From Candidatus Villigracilis affinis (GTDB lineage: Bacteria; Chloroflexota; Anaerolineae; Anaerolineales; Villigracilaceae): a stretch of DNA of 64,000 bases. The stretch is taken from the NCBI GenBank assembly GCA_016718275.1, contig JADKEA010000019.1, positions 248,001 through 312,000 on the forward strand. Reading direction: 5' to 3'. The first letter of the stretch is position 1; each line of letters opens with the position of its first letter. The notes under the pieces were generated by a model. It did no database searches. It saw nothing but the letters and a program-made list of their open reading frames with translations, and was not told the origin of the DNA. The position numbers and the translations under genes were made by a program. Positions 26,341 to 34,957 of this stretch are shown here, in pieces.

Positions 26341-26420
26341 AAACACGGTGGTTGAGTAGCCCCGAATGCTTTTTGAGGGGCGTACCGCGAAGTCCCCGTA
26401 GGGGGAAACCACCAGTGTTT
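26341..26420. repeat. Inverted repeat between ABC ATPase and mgsA genes
   Basis: Arms at 26341-26353 (AAACACGGTGGTT) and 26407-26420 (AACCACCAGTGTTT) pair with a single bulged base and enclose about 50 bases of GC-rich sequence. The right arm overlaps the ABC ATPase stop codon. It may form a long 3' hairpin on that transcript or be a mobile repeat. Confidence 0.6.
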
Positions 26421-27294
26421 ACTCATTCGTCATCAATTTGACGTAGATCTCCTCCAGCGCCGATTCACGCATGGACAAGTCCATCAGCGTCCACTTGTTG
26501 GCAGAGACAGTTTCGAGCATGCCAGCGATCGCGTCCACTTCGGCGGTGCGGAAGATGTAATTGCCGTTGACCTGCTCGTAGTCCAGTTTCTGGTCCGCGT
26601 GGAAGATGACCTGATATTCACGCTTGCCCAATCTCGCGCGGATGGCGTCCATCGTGTCTAGGATGAGCAGTTTGCCGTTCTTGATGATCGCTACGCGGTC
26701 GCAAATGGTTTCAACATGAAAGAGATTATGTGCGCTCAACAGAATGGTCTTGCCTTCGCGGCGCAGGGTTTTGAGATAATTGATAATGAAGAACGAGGTC
26801 AACGGATCAAGCCCGGAGTTGGGTTCATCCAAAATCAACAGGTCGGGGTCGTGGAGCAGCGCGCGTGCGATGGCGGTCTTGCGCTTCATCCCTTTGGAAA
26901 ATTCGCCCGTCAGTTTCTTTGTCTCGTGCAAGTCCAGCGAATTGAGAAGCGCGTCAATCCGTGTCAATGCCTTTTGGCGCGGCATTTGATACAGCTCGGA
27001 GAAGAACAGCAAATACTGCTGGGCGGTCATCGCCTCATACAGCGGACTTTCCTCAGGCAGGTAGCCGATCTTCTGTTTGATCTTCGCGCTGCCTTTTTGA
27101 ATGTCCTCTCCCATGACCCGCACAATTCCCTCAGTCGGTTCGATCAGCCCCGCGATCATTTTCATGGTGGTGCTTTTCCCTGCCCCGTTATGCCCAATGA
27201 TCCCGACGATCTCGCCCGCATGAATTTGTAAGTTCAGCTCATGAACGACTGTAGTATTATCGTAGCGCTTGGTGACATTTTCGATGGTTATCAT
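26419..27294 (-). CDS. ABC exporter ATP-binding protein
   Basis: This 291-residue ATPase has Walker A GHNGAGKST (about 37-45), Q-loop YLPEES, the signature region GEFSKGMKRKTAIARAL and Walker B LLILDEPNSGLD with an H-loop LSAHNLF. It resembles NatA/CcmA-type ATPases that pair with ABC-2 permeases. The two permease genes lie on the opposite strand starting 110 bases away, so the system is divergently transcribed from a shared region. The substrate is unknown; Na+ export (NatAB-like) is one possibility. Confidence 0.9.
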   Translation of the reverse strand: MITIENVTKRYDNTTVVHELNLQIHAGEIVGIIGHNGAGKSTTMKMIAGLIEPTEGIVRVMGEDIQKGSAKIKQKIGYLPEESPLYEAMTAQQYLLFFSELYQMPRQKALTRIDALLNSLDLHETKKLTGEFSKGMKRKTAIARALLHDPDLLILDEPNSGLDPLTSFFIINYLKTLRREGKTILLSAHNLFHVETICDRVAIIKNGKLLILDTMDAIRARLGKREYQVIFHADQKLDYEQVNGNYIFRTAEVDAIAGMLETVSANKWTLMDLSMRESALEEIYVKLMTNE

Positions 27295-27314
27295 GCTGTA
27301 ATTTTATCTCAAAG

Positions 27315-27385
27315 TGTCATGCTGAGCGGAGCGAAGCATCTCTACCTCTGTAGGCCGAGACTCTTCGCTGTCGCGAAGGGTGACA
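27315..27385. repeat. Imperfect inverted repeat in divergent promoter region
   Basis: The segment begins TGTCATGCTGAGCGGAGCG and ends TTCGCTGTCGCGAAGGGTGACA. Its ends (TGTCA / TGACA) and inner GCGAAG-TCTC blocks are inversely repeated, so it could fold as a long stem. It occupies most of the space between the divergent ABC ATPase and permease genes. It looks like a dispersed intergenic repeat unit. Confidence 0.55.
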
Positions 27386-27404
27386 AATTATTAAAGAGTA
27401 GATC

Positions 27405-29033
27405 ATGAATCAAATCCTTGTGATTGCATGGCGTGAAGTCACGCGCCTGCGTAAACGTTTTGGCGGCGGAGCGAGTCCGCTGGCGGTGGTGGCGTTACTG
27501 GTCGTGCTGGGTCTGTCCGCTTATTATTTGCGCGATACGGTTTCGCTTGGCAGCGGCTTGTATCGCGTTGGTGTTTCTGGTGATGTGCCTGCCATCAGTG
27601 ACAGCCGCTTTGCCGTGATGGAAGTGGATGCAGAGCAGGGTCAAACTTTGCTCGAACAAAAAGTGATTGATGTATTCATTGACGGCTCGCAGGTTTATTC
27701 ACGCGCGGATGACAAGTCACAGTTTGCTGTGCGTGCCTTGAAGCAATACATGGAAAAGCAGGAACTGATCCGCGTGGGCAATTCCTTCGCAAACGCGGAC
27801 GCGTTCCCTCTGCGGGTGGCGATCAACTATCTCGGAGCCGCCGAGCAGGCCGCAGCGCAGAATGACGCGGGCGGAGCGCTTCCCATAACAACGCCCGAGG
27901 AAGTCATCATCCCGTCCCTCACGCCGCCTCCCGCGCCGTTCACACAAGTCCTCGTGGCGCTGCTTTACATCATGCCGATCACCTTCATCAGCATTTTTTT
28001 CACCAGCAGTTTTATGGATGAAAAAATGAACCGCCGCCTGACGATTTTGCTGTCCGCGCCTGTGACTCCCTTTCAGATTATTTTTGGCAAGATGCTGCCC
28101 TACGCGATCTTCGCCCTCGCTTCAACCGTGCTGATAGCTGCTCTGACCAAAACGAACATTCTCCTCGCTCTGGCCATTTTCGCGCCGACCACGTTGTTCA
28201 TCTTCGCGATCTATTTGATGGTGCCGCTGTTTTACCGCACGTTCAAAGACACGACCTTTATCGCGATGCTCGTGACTACGTTGACAACGGCCTATCTTGT
28301 ATTCCCCGCCATGTTCACCAACGTAAATGACCTTGCGTATATTTCGCCGCTGGCGTTGGCTGTGAAAATGTACCGCAACGAGCCGTTTGGCTGGCGCGAA
28401 TATTTGTTCCCGTCCCTGCCGATGGCGGCGATCTTTGGGCTTGCCATGTTCGCAGGCACGCGCCTGCTGAACGAAGAATTTTTGATGGGCTACAAGCCGC
28501 TCACGCGCAAGCTCAGCGACGCGATCTATTTGATGATGGCTCACTCGAAGCCGTACATCGCCGTGCCGTTGTGGAGTTTGATCACCATCCCCGTTGTGTA
28601 TATGACGCAGATCGTTTTCCTTGCGTTTGCGACCAACCTGCCCGTGGGGTTGATCCTCGGCTTTACGCTTTTCGCATCCGCCTTGATCGAGGAGGTGGTC
28701 AAGACGGTTGGCATTGTGGCGCTGGCCGAGCATGGCGCGGTGAAGACATGGCGTGAGATCATCGGTCTTTCATTTTTATCTGCTTTGGGATTTTTGATCG
28801 GCGAGAAACTCTTGCTGCTGGTTTCGATCAGCATGGTGTCACAGGCTCCGGTTGCGGGCGCGTTGTTTGGCGCGGGGCTGCTCCTGTTCATCCCGCTGAT
28901 CGCGCATTTCGTTTTCTCGACCATCATCACCGTGCTGCGGACGAAGTTGAGATTTCCCTATTGGCTGGCTTTGGGGATCGGAACCATTGTGCATTTTATT
29001 TATAACGTGTATGTGCTGAGAGGTGGAATGTGA
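27405..29033 (+). CDS. ABC-2 permease fused to PrsW-like intramembrane protease
   Basis: Residues 1-370 form an ABC-2 exporter permease: a first helix (about 26-46), a large extracytoplasmic domain (about 50-190) and a helix cluster with TILLSAPVTPFQIIFGK. Residues about 385-542 form a second hydrophobic domain with all the marks of PrsW/CPBP-type membrane proteases: EEVVK (E429, E430, K433), GFLIGEK (E467), AHFVFS (H501) and VHFIYN (H530, N534). The two parts are one reading frame without a break. The permease presumably works with the divergent ATPase and the next permease. The protease-like part could cleave exported or membrane peptides; its activity is inferred from motifs only. Confidence 0.85.
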   Translation: MNQILVIAWREVTRLRKRFGGGASPLAVVALLVVLGLSAYYLRDTVSLGSGLYRVGVSGDVPAISDSRFAVMEVDAEQGQTLLEQKVIDVFIDGSQVYSRADDKSQFAVRALKQYMEKQELIRVGNSFANADAFPLRVAINYLGAAEQAAAQNDAGGALPITTPEEVIIPSLTPPPAPFTQVLVALLYIMPITFISIFFTSSFMDEKMNRRLTILLSAPVTPFQIIFGKMLPYAIFALASTVLIAALTKTNILLALAIFAPTTLFIFAIYLMVPLFYRTFKDTTFIAMLVTTLTTAYLVFPAMFTNVNDLAYISPLALAVKMYRNEPFGWREYLFPSLPMAAIFGLAMFAGTRLLNEEFLMGYKPLTRKLSDAIYLMMAHSKPYIAVPLWSLITIPVVYMTQIVFLAFATNLPVGLILGFTLFASALIEEVVKTVGIVALAEHGAVKTWREIIGLSFLSALGFLIGEKLLLLVSISMVSQAPVAGALFGAGLLLFIPLIAHFVFSTIITVLRTKLRFPYWLALGIGTIVHFIYNVYVLRGGM

Positions 29034-30064
29034 TCGCCCCGTTTTTTGCAGTTGTCAAAAAGGAATTGGCCTCGGTCATCCGTGACCGTACCATTATCAT
29101 CTCGATCTTGATCCAGTTGTTTATCGCTTCATTTTCATCGGCCTTGCTGTTGGGAATGCTCTCGCTGTATGACTCGGATACGATCATGAACTTCGGCGGC
29201 GCGGGGATCAAGATCGGAGTGGTGAATTCATCGGATAACACACTGGCTTCGTTGATGAGTGAGCGTGGATTAACGGTTATTCAGTACGCTACATTGACCG
29301 AGGCTCAGGCCGCATTTTTTAACAATGAAGTCAGCGCGGTGGTGGATACCCCTGTGGATGCAAATGGAATTACAGAGATCAAGCTATACCTTCCAGATAT
29401 GGATGCGATCAGCTCGCTGATCCGCATGGTGATCCAGGAGCCGCTCAAACAATACGAGAATTACCTGCGCGGGCAAAAGGGAATTGAAGTCCGCTATACG
29501 GACTTGAAAGGCAAGCCTTCGACCTCTTATGAGTTCGTGTACTCGGTGCTCATCCCCATGCTGATGTTCTTTCCCGCCTTCGTCTCTGGCAGCATGTCTG
29601 TAGACTCGCTGACCGAAGAAGTGGAAAATAAAACTCTACAAACGTTACTCTCCACACCGTTGAGCATCAATGGGATGGTGAGCGCGAAGATTTTGGCATC
29701 GGTGATCCTGTCCTTTGTGCAGGCTGTTGCGTGGATTGCTTTGCTGCAAATGAATGACATCGTCATTCAAAACACGGGCTGGATCCTTTTGCTGGCAGCC
29801 ATCATTGCAGGTATCACATCCACGGCGGCGATGTTGGGTGCGGTGATGCTGCAAGACCGTGAACGCTCGCAATTCATTTACTCGCTTTTGCTATTGGCTG
29901 GTGCTGGGATCAGCACCTTATTAAACACATCGCCAATCACGGCGTTGTCACGCTTGGCGATTGGCGATGCTTATACAAGTGGATGGAACGTGGCGGTCTT
30001 TGCGGTATTTCTCGCCGCGCTGTATTTCCTGTTGGCCAAAATGTCGCGCAGGCTGCTTGCCTAG
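29030..30064 (+). CDS. ABC-2 type permease (NatB-like)
   Basis: This 344-residue permease has one N-terminal helix (about 18-45), a soluble extracytoplasmic domain (about 55-165) and five or six C-terminal helices beginning at SVLIPMLMFFPAFVSG. The NKTLQTLLSTPLSINGMVSAK stretch is split by the cytosolic loop typical of ABC-2 exporters. It starts with GTG that overlaps the previous stop (GTGA), so it is translationally coupled and probably forms a heterodimer with that permease and the divergent ATPase. Confidence 0.9.
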   Translation: MIAPFFAVVKKELASVIRDRTIIISILIQLFIASFSSALLLGMLSLYDSDTIMNFGGAGIKIGVVNSSDNTLASLMSERGLTVIQYATLTEAQAAFFNNEVSAVVDTPVDANGITEIKLYLPDMDAISSLIRMVIQEPLKQYENYLRGQKGIEVRYTDLKGKPSTSYEFVYSVLIPMLMFFPAFVSGSMSVDSLTEEVENKTLQTLLSTPLSINGMVSAKILASVILSFVQAVAWIALLQMNDIVIQNTGWILLLAAIIAGITSTAAMLGAVMLQDRERSQFIYSLLLLAGAGISTLLNTSPITALSRLAIGDAYTSGWNVAVFAVFLAALYFLLAKMSRRLLA

Positions 30065-30099
30065 TTCGATCATCTTTTAGCGATTTCAACTGGATCCTT

Positions 30100-30122
30100 A
30101 GCGCAAAGGCGCTGAAATTTTT
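30100..30122. terminator. Hairpin between convergent genes, probable terminator
   Basis: A short perfect stem AGCGC / GCGCT with an AAAG loop is followed by GAAATTTTT on the plus strand. It lies between the permease stop and the convergent kinase gene. The stem is short, so it is a weak call. Confidence 0.5.
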
Positions 30123-31134
30123 ACTCAGACAGCATCTTTTCGTATACCATAAACTCTCGCAGCACTTCAGGAACGATCCATGCATATTCTTCGCGCAGGG
30201 GACCCTCCAGTCTGGAGATGGTCAAATGCCACGAGAGCGTCTTGACGATGGCTGCCACAGGCTTGGAGAGGCGATAGGCTGTTAGCAACGCATCCTTCGA
30301 CGCGAATTTCTGCCATGGTTCCAGATAGCGATCCAACAGGGAGGCCATTTCGGGAGTGAAGGAATAATCGTCCAAGTTGAGAGCGATCTCGACGCTGACG
30401 AACAGGGTGCGAAGCGATACAAAGGGATGGGTCACGCTGGCATCGCCCCAATCGAAGAAGGTGATGCGCCCATCTTTGAGCAGGATATTGCCGTCATGGA
30501 AGTCACCGTGGTTCAGTGATTCGGGAATCCCAAAGGAAGATAGGTCCGCGCAGATCTGTTCGAGGCGCGGCTTCAGTTCTTTTAATTGCTGAAACTCTGT
30601 AGGGGTCAGCCCTTTTTCCTGGCCGATCATCAAACTGGCTTCATCCGCAAGCAATTCTGTATATCGGGTTGGCAGCAGGGCAAGCCGATGGTCTGGAATC
30701 CCCATTGTCAGCATCTCAGAGATGTGCTCGGCAAGTCCGATCTGTAATTCGGCATAGCGGGTGATGACTGGTTCCCACGGCGTGATGTCTTTTGTTGGAC
30801 GGATGGAGGTGCGCAGTTGTTCGCCGCCATCGCGCATCAGCATCCAGCCGCGTGATGGTTCCGCGCTCACGATGTCGGGCAGGCAATCGGGGAACCACTC
30901 AGCCATTCTTTGGGTCAATGCGATTTCATGGACCGTTTCGGCTGCGGTGGCTTTGAAGAACAACATTCCTTCGCTGGATGGGACGCGCATCACCGTGGAC
31001 CATGCATAGGCATGCGGCTGTTCGATCTCGCCTGTCAGTTCAATTGAATTTCGCTTTGCCTCAGACCGGATCCAGTCATGGGCTTGTTTTTGCCATTCGG
31101 GGGTGTGCCAGAGAAGTTGAGGTTGGGTCGTCAT
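30121..31134 (-). CDS. Aminoglycoside phosphotransferase/choline-kinase-like enzyme
   Basis: This 337-residue kinase-fold protein has a probable ATP lysine K61 in MLFFKATAAE, the catalytic loop LNHGDFHDGNIL (D211, N216) and the metal-binding DWGD (228-231). These mark the APH/choline kinase superfamily, which phosphorylates small hydroxyl compounds such as aminoglycosides, choline or homoserine. Nothing in the sequence fixes the substrate. It starts 54 bases after the polyphosphate glucokinase gene on the same strand, so a role in sugar metabolism or storage is possible. Confidence 0.88.
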   Translation of the reverse strand: MTTQPQLLWHTPEWQKQAHDWIRSEAKRNSIELTGEIEQPHAYAWSTVMRVPSSEGMLFFKATAAETVHEIALTQRMAEWFPDCLPDIVSAEPSRGWMLMRDGGEQLRTSIRPTKDITPWEPVITRYAELQIGLAEHISEMLTMGIPDHRLALLPTRYTELLADEASLMIGQEKGLTPTEFQQLKELKPRLEQICADLSSFGIPESLNHGDFHDGNILLKDGRITFFDWGDASVTHPFVSLRTLFVSVEIALNLDDYSFTPEMASLLDRYLEPWQKFASKDALLTAYRLSKPVAAIVKTLSWHLTISRLEGPLREEYAWIVPEVLREFMVYEKMLSE

Positions 31135-31188
31135 TTTGATCTCTTTCTAAACAGGCGCTTTATCAGGCCGACCTCAATCAGCGCCTTG

Positions 31189-31923
31189 TCATTTCTGCAG
31201 TGCGCCCAGCGCCGCGCCGACGATGCCCGCATCGTTCAATAATTGCGCAGCGACAACGGGTGTGTCAATGGTGAGCAGGGGCAGGAATTTTGTAGAGTCT
31301 TTGCTGATACCACCGCCAACGATAAAAAGGTCGGGCCAGAAAAGTTTTTCCATCGTATTCAAATATCTATTCAGTCGTTTTGCGTATTTTTTCCATGAAA
31401 GTTTGTCACGTTCGCGGGCAAATGCCGAGGCGCGGAACTCCGCGTCCTGGCCGTTGATTTCGAGGTGGCCAAATTCCGTGTTGGGGAGCAGTTGTCCGCG
31501 GTAAAAGATCGCGGTGCCGATTCCCGTCCCGAGGGTGATCATGATAACGGTCCCGGATTGACCGCGCCCCGCACCGATGGTCATTTCTGCCAGGCCTGCC
31601 GCATCCGCATCGTTGATCATGGTGCATTCACATCCTGTAACTTTGGTGAAAAGCTCATCTGCATTGAGACCGACCCATTTTTCTGAAACATTGGCCGCCA
31701 TCATCGCCACGCCGCTTTTGATCGGGGCGGGAAAGCCGATACCGATCTTGCCCTTCCAATCGAAGGACTGCGCGATTTGCTTGACTACTTCCGCAATGGG
31801 TTCGGGCTCGCCTTTTTTAGGGGTCTTGATGCGGATGCGCTCTGCGAGAAGTTGGCCCTTTTTCGTGTCAACTGGCGCGCCTTTGATGCCTGATCCGCCT
31901 ACGTCAATTCCGAGGATTTGCAT
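31189..31923 (-). CDS. ppgK: Polyphosphate glucokinase (ROK family)
   Basis: This 244-residue sugar kinase begins MQILGIDVGGSGIKGAPVD, the phosphate-binding motif of PPGK-type ROK kinases, and continues with MINDADAAGLAEM (catalytic Asp), MITLGTGIGTAIF and EFGHLE. These enzymes phosphorylate glucose using inorganic polyphosphate or ATP. The start at 31923 is preferred over 31968 because AGGAA lies 6 bases upstream and the longer version adds a non-conserved, Gln-rich tail. No zinc CxCGxxGC motif of larger ROK proteins is present, as expected for PPGK. Confidence 0.92.
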   Translation of the reverse strand: MQILGIDVGGSGIKGAPVDTKKGQLLAERIRIKTPKKGEPEPIAEVVKQIAQSFDWKGKIGIGFPAPIKSGVAMMAANVSEKWVGLNADELFTKVTGCECTMINDADAAGLAEMTIGAGRGQSGTVIMITLGTGIGTAIFYRGQLLPNTEFGHLEINGQDAEFRASAFARERDKLSWKKYAKRLNRYLNTMEKLFWPDLFIVGGGISKDSTKFLPLLTIDTPVVAAQLLNDAGIVGAALGALQK

Positions 31924-32050
31924 GATTTGTTCCTGCCTTTGAATTTGTGATGGTGGGGATTTAATCACATATGTCTGGCAAAGACAATGTTAATCCAAAT
32001 TCCCATTTTTTCTTCTCGCACTCTTACCAGTGTGATTCTGGCTCTGGCAA

Positions 32051-33139
32051 TCATATCCATAAAAAAGCGTTGAGACCCTGTTCAGTTACGGTTTGCACGA
32101 TCCGCTCGCAGATTTTCAGTCCTCTGTTGCCATTTGTCAGAATAACGATCCCATTTCCTGTTTTTGGGTTTCCGAACATGAAGTTCTCAAAACAGCCGTT
32201 CTCACCCCAATGCCAGAAGCAGGTTTCACTGTCGATCTTTTCAAGCCCGATCCCGATTCCCCAGGAGAGCAGACTGTTCAATTGATGTTGGGATTTGAGC
32301 ATGTGCCCGGCGATTTCGTTTTTCGGTTCAAGAAAACGAAGCATGAATTGGGCGTATTCGGGTGCCGTGGTTAACAAACTGCCAGCCACATTGGGGATCA
32401 TGTTGTTAGGCAGGGGCGATAGATTCGCGTGAACCTGCGGCAGGGCTTCGACAAAATCCTGATACAACCAGCTATCCAACGCCTTATTCTTTTGCGCGGC
32501 GATTTCCAACAATTTTCGACCCTGCCATGCGTTCCACGGATTGGCTTTTTGTCCGCGGTCACGATGCCCCATGCTGATCATCGCTTCGTGCTCCGCCCGC
32601 CAAATATAGGTGCTGTTGGTCATTCCAAACGGGCGCAGGACCCGTTTCTGTAAAAACGATTCAATGCTTTGACCAGTGATCTGTTCGATAACACGTTGTA
32701 CGTAGAAGAAGCCCTCGCCTGAATAGGAGAAGCCCGTGCCTGGCTCGAATTCAAATTCAAATTTGTCTTCGATGTCAAAACGCCAGTTTTGCAGGCCTGA
32801 TGTATGTGTCAGCGCCTGACGTGTCGTGATAAGTTTGAGTTGAGGGATCTCGTCCGCTTCGGGCAGGGGAAGATAATCGTGCAGAGGTTTATCGAGGTCT
32901 AGTTTGCCCTCTTGTTTCAAGGTTAGAACTCCATAGGTAAATACTGGCTTGCTCAGAGACGCAGCTTGAAAAAGCGTATTTTCGGTGATCGGCTCTTCTT
33001 TTGTTTCTGAATTTTTCACGCCAATGGCTTGGGTGGATATCACCTGACGGTCTTTGATGATACTGAATACCAATCCCGGTACACCGGCTGTTTCCATAAA
33101 TTCCAAAAGTTTTTCGGTCGGTATTGTAGATGCTTGCAT
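32051..33139 (-). CDS. Beta-lactamase-fold serine hydrolase
   Basis: This 362-residue protein belongs to the class C beta-lactamase / penicillin-binding-like hydrolases. SxxK is at S61-K64 (AASLSKP), the tyrosine motif YSG at 139-141, and a terminal HWGENG replaces KTG. No signal peptide is visible, so it is probably cytoplasmic and an esterase or peptidase rather than a secreted lactamase. It lies 40 bases after a P1-family peptidase gene on the same strand, which fits a peptide or amide-turnover cluster. Confidence 0.9.
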   Translation of the reverse strand: MQASTIPTEKLLEFMETAGVPGLVFSIIKDRQVISTQAIGVKNSETKEEPITENTLFQAASLSKPVFTYGVLTLKQEGKLDLDKPLHDYLPLPEADEIPQLKLITTRQALTHTSGLQNWRFDIEDKFEFEFEPGTGFSYSGEGFFYVQRVIEQITGQSIESFLQKRVLRPFGMTNSTYIWRAEHEAMISMGHRDRGQKANPWNAWQGRKLLEIAAQKNKALDSWLYQDFVEALPQVHANLSPLPNNMIPNVAGSLLTTAPEYAQFMLRFLEPKNEIAGHMLKSQHQLNSLLSWGIGIGLEKIDSETCFWHWGENGCFENFMFGNPKTGNGIVILTNGNRGLKICERIVQTVTEQGLNAFLWI

Positions 33140-33179
33140 GTTTGATTCTCCCGGTAAATTTAATGAACATCCATTCCTG

Positions 33180-34235
33180 TCAAAACGCTACTACATTTAT
33201 AGGTAATGCTTGAATTGTACGTCCTTCGTATCCTGTCATGGTTTTGGCCATGCACAGTGAATTATAGATGGCTTCTTCGGTGGCTTCAATGACAGCTTGA
33301 AACAAAGGTGACATCCCCATGTTGGGTACTTCAGGATATGCCCAAATTTTCCCGCGCCGCTCCGCCGTTCTGCGCACTTCCTCCGCCGTGGAAAACGCGA
33401 TGACATAATCTCCCGACCCATCGCTCATGGAGGCACCCGTCCGTGCGAGGCCTGCCAGTCCGCGTTTGGCGAGGCGCTTGAGGTTACGGTCGGAGAGCGG
33501 CGCATCGGTGGCGACGATGATCATGATTGAACCATCGGCGCTGCTGTCATCGAGTTTGTTTTTCAAATAATATTGACCGAGGTTTTGCCCAACAGGCACA
33601 CCATTCATTTGCAGCACGCCGCCGAAATTGGATTGCACCAACACGCCCACCATATGTCCGCCGAGGTTCTGCGGCAGCACACGCGAACTCGTACCTATGC
33701 CGCCCTTCCACCCAAAGCAGATCGTCCCCGTGCCCGCGCCGACGTTGCCTTCGCTGACTTCTCCACCCTTTGCGCTTTCGATCGCCTGGATGACATGCTC
33801 TTTTGTGACTGTGATCTTGCGGATATTATTCAACGTCCCATCATTGGTCTCACCCACGACGGGATTGACGCTTCGCACTTCGCTGTTGCCTGCCTGCTCC
33901 AACGTGAACAGGATCAGCGCCTCGGCAGCGTGTGGCACAGCCAGCGTATTCGTCAAAACGATGGGTGTTTCGATCTCACCGAGTTCCTCGATCTGTGTTG
34001 ACCCCATAAGTTTACCGAATCCATTTCCCACGACCGCCCCCGCAGGGACTTTCTCCTGATACAGATTCCCAGCATGCGGCAGGATGGCGGTCACACCTGT
34101 GCGAATGTCCACGCCTTCGAGCAGAGTGACTTGCCCGATTTTCACTCCCCCTACATCGGTGATGGCATTCCACCTGCCAGTGGGTAGAATGCCCGGGGCG
34201 ATTCCCAATTCCCGTGCGCGTTTGCGATTTTCCAT
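33180..34235 (-). CDS. P1-family peptidase (DmpA-like aminopeptidase/esterase)
   Basis: This 351-residue protein is an Ntn-hydrolase of the DmpA type. Conserved blocks include GILPTGRWNAITDVGGVKIG, EGNVGAGTGT, GWKGGIGTSSR and VLVQSNFGG. The self-cleavage site is visible as DG-SIMIIVATDAPL, between G235 and S236, where Ser becomes the N-terminal nucleophile of the small subunit. DmpA relatives act as L-aminopeptidases or D-amino-acid amidases. Its ATG directly follows the TAA of a lipoprotein gene, so the two are coupled, and a serine hydrolase gene follows. Confidence 0.93.
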   Translation of the reverse strand: MENRKRARELGIAPGILPTGRWNAITDVGGVKIGQVTLLEGVDIRTGVTAILPHAGNLYQEKVPAGAVVGNGFGKLMGSTQIEELGEIETPIVLTNTLAVPHAAEALILFTLEQAGNSEVRSVNPVVGETNDGTLNNIRKITVTKEHVIQAIESAKGGEVSEGNVGAGTGTICFGWKGGIGTSSRVLPQNLGGHMVGVLVQSNFGGVLQMNGVPVGQNLGQYYLKNKLDDSSADGSIMIIVATDAPLSDRNLKRLAKRGLAGLARTGASMSDGSGDYVIAFSTAEEVRRTAERRGKIWAYPEVPNMGMSPLFQAVIEATEEAIYNSLCMAKTMTGYEGRTIQALPINVVAF

Positions 34236-34697
34236 TTATGCCTTCGTCGCCATTAACGTGACCCGATACTCACCCGCTTCGATCTTTTCCTCCAAATTGA
34301 CGGGATAGGGCAGCACAGAGATCACTCGGATCAAATAGCCCTCATATTCAATGCGGTCTTGCATTCCTTCAAATTCCATCTCGGGCGTGCGGCCTTGATA
34401 GTCTGTAAAGGTTCGCAGGGTGATTTCCATCGGCTCTTCGTTACCCGCTTGCACCGTCACCGCAATGGACACAGGTCCGCTTTCGGCGCAGGTGACTTCG
34501 CTCGGGCAGCGACCATCTTCGGTCACACCGACCAGTTTCACGGTCAGGGTTGAAGCGCTGACCGTGGCGGATTGACCCGCAGCCAGTGTGAACTCCTCTC
34601 CTTCGGCAGGAGTCAGATTCGGCAGGGGAGTCGCCGCCTGACAGGCCGAGGTGAGAAGAAATAAAAACATGAACAAGATGTTTTGAATTTTCAACAT
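34236..34697 (-). CDS. Putative lipoprotein
   Basis: This 153-residue protein has a lipoprotein signal peptide: LFMFLFLLTSAC with the lipobox Cys at 19. The mature part begins QAATPLPNLTP and is a mostly beta domain with two Cys (CPSEVTC) that could pair. I do not recognise a named family. It should be anchored on the outer face of the membrane. The stop is immediately before the ATG of the P1 peptidase, suggesting a shared operon. Confidence 0.8.
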   Translation of the reverse strand: MLKIQNILFMFLFLLTSACQAATPLPNLTPAEGEEFTLAAGQSATVSASTLTVKLVGVTEDGRCPSEVTCAESGPVSIAVTVQAGNEEPMEITLRTFTDYQGRTPEMEFEGMQDRIEYEGYLIRVISVLPYPVNLEEKIEAGEYRVTLMATKA

Positions 34698-34861
34698 GGG
34701 GTTCTCCGTTTCGCTCTGGTTGGCTGACGGAGATTATAAATCTCCCATCGCGCCTTCGATGAATATAGGATATAAGAGCCACAGCAACTTAATCCACCGC
34801 GTTCCGTAGAAAATACTGATCTCTGGATACGTTTTCGTGCCAAAACAGTACTCTGCGGCTA

Positions 34862-34890
34862 TTGACCTATTGAAAATCAAATAGTATTAT
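34862..34890 (+). promoter_or_regulatory. Sigma-70-type promoter of ABC operon
   Basis: TTGACC at 34862-34867 and TATTAT at 34885-34890 are separated by exactly 17 bases in an AT-rich stretch, about 70 bases before the ABC ATPase start. The rest of the gap 34698-34957 holds nothing else I can name. Confidence 0.65.
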
Positions 34891-34957
34891 CCACTTATTA
34901 GTAGTAAAACTTGTCATTATCAGGACAGGGAAATCAAAAAATCATTCAGAGGATGTC

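Noticed and set aside
33180..34235. Possible loss of the nucleophile in the P1 peptidase at NFGG
   Set aside because: The real cleavage site is further on, at DG-SIMIIVATDAPL, where the Ser is present.
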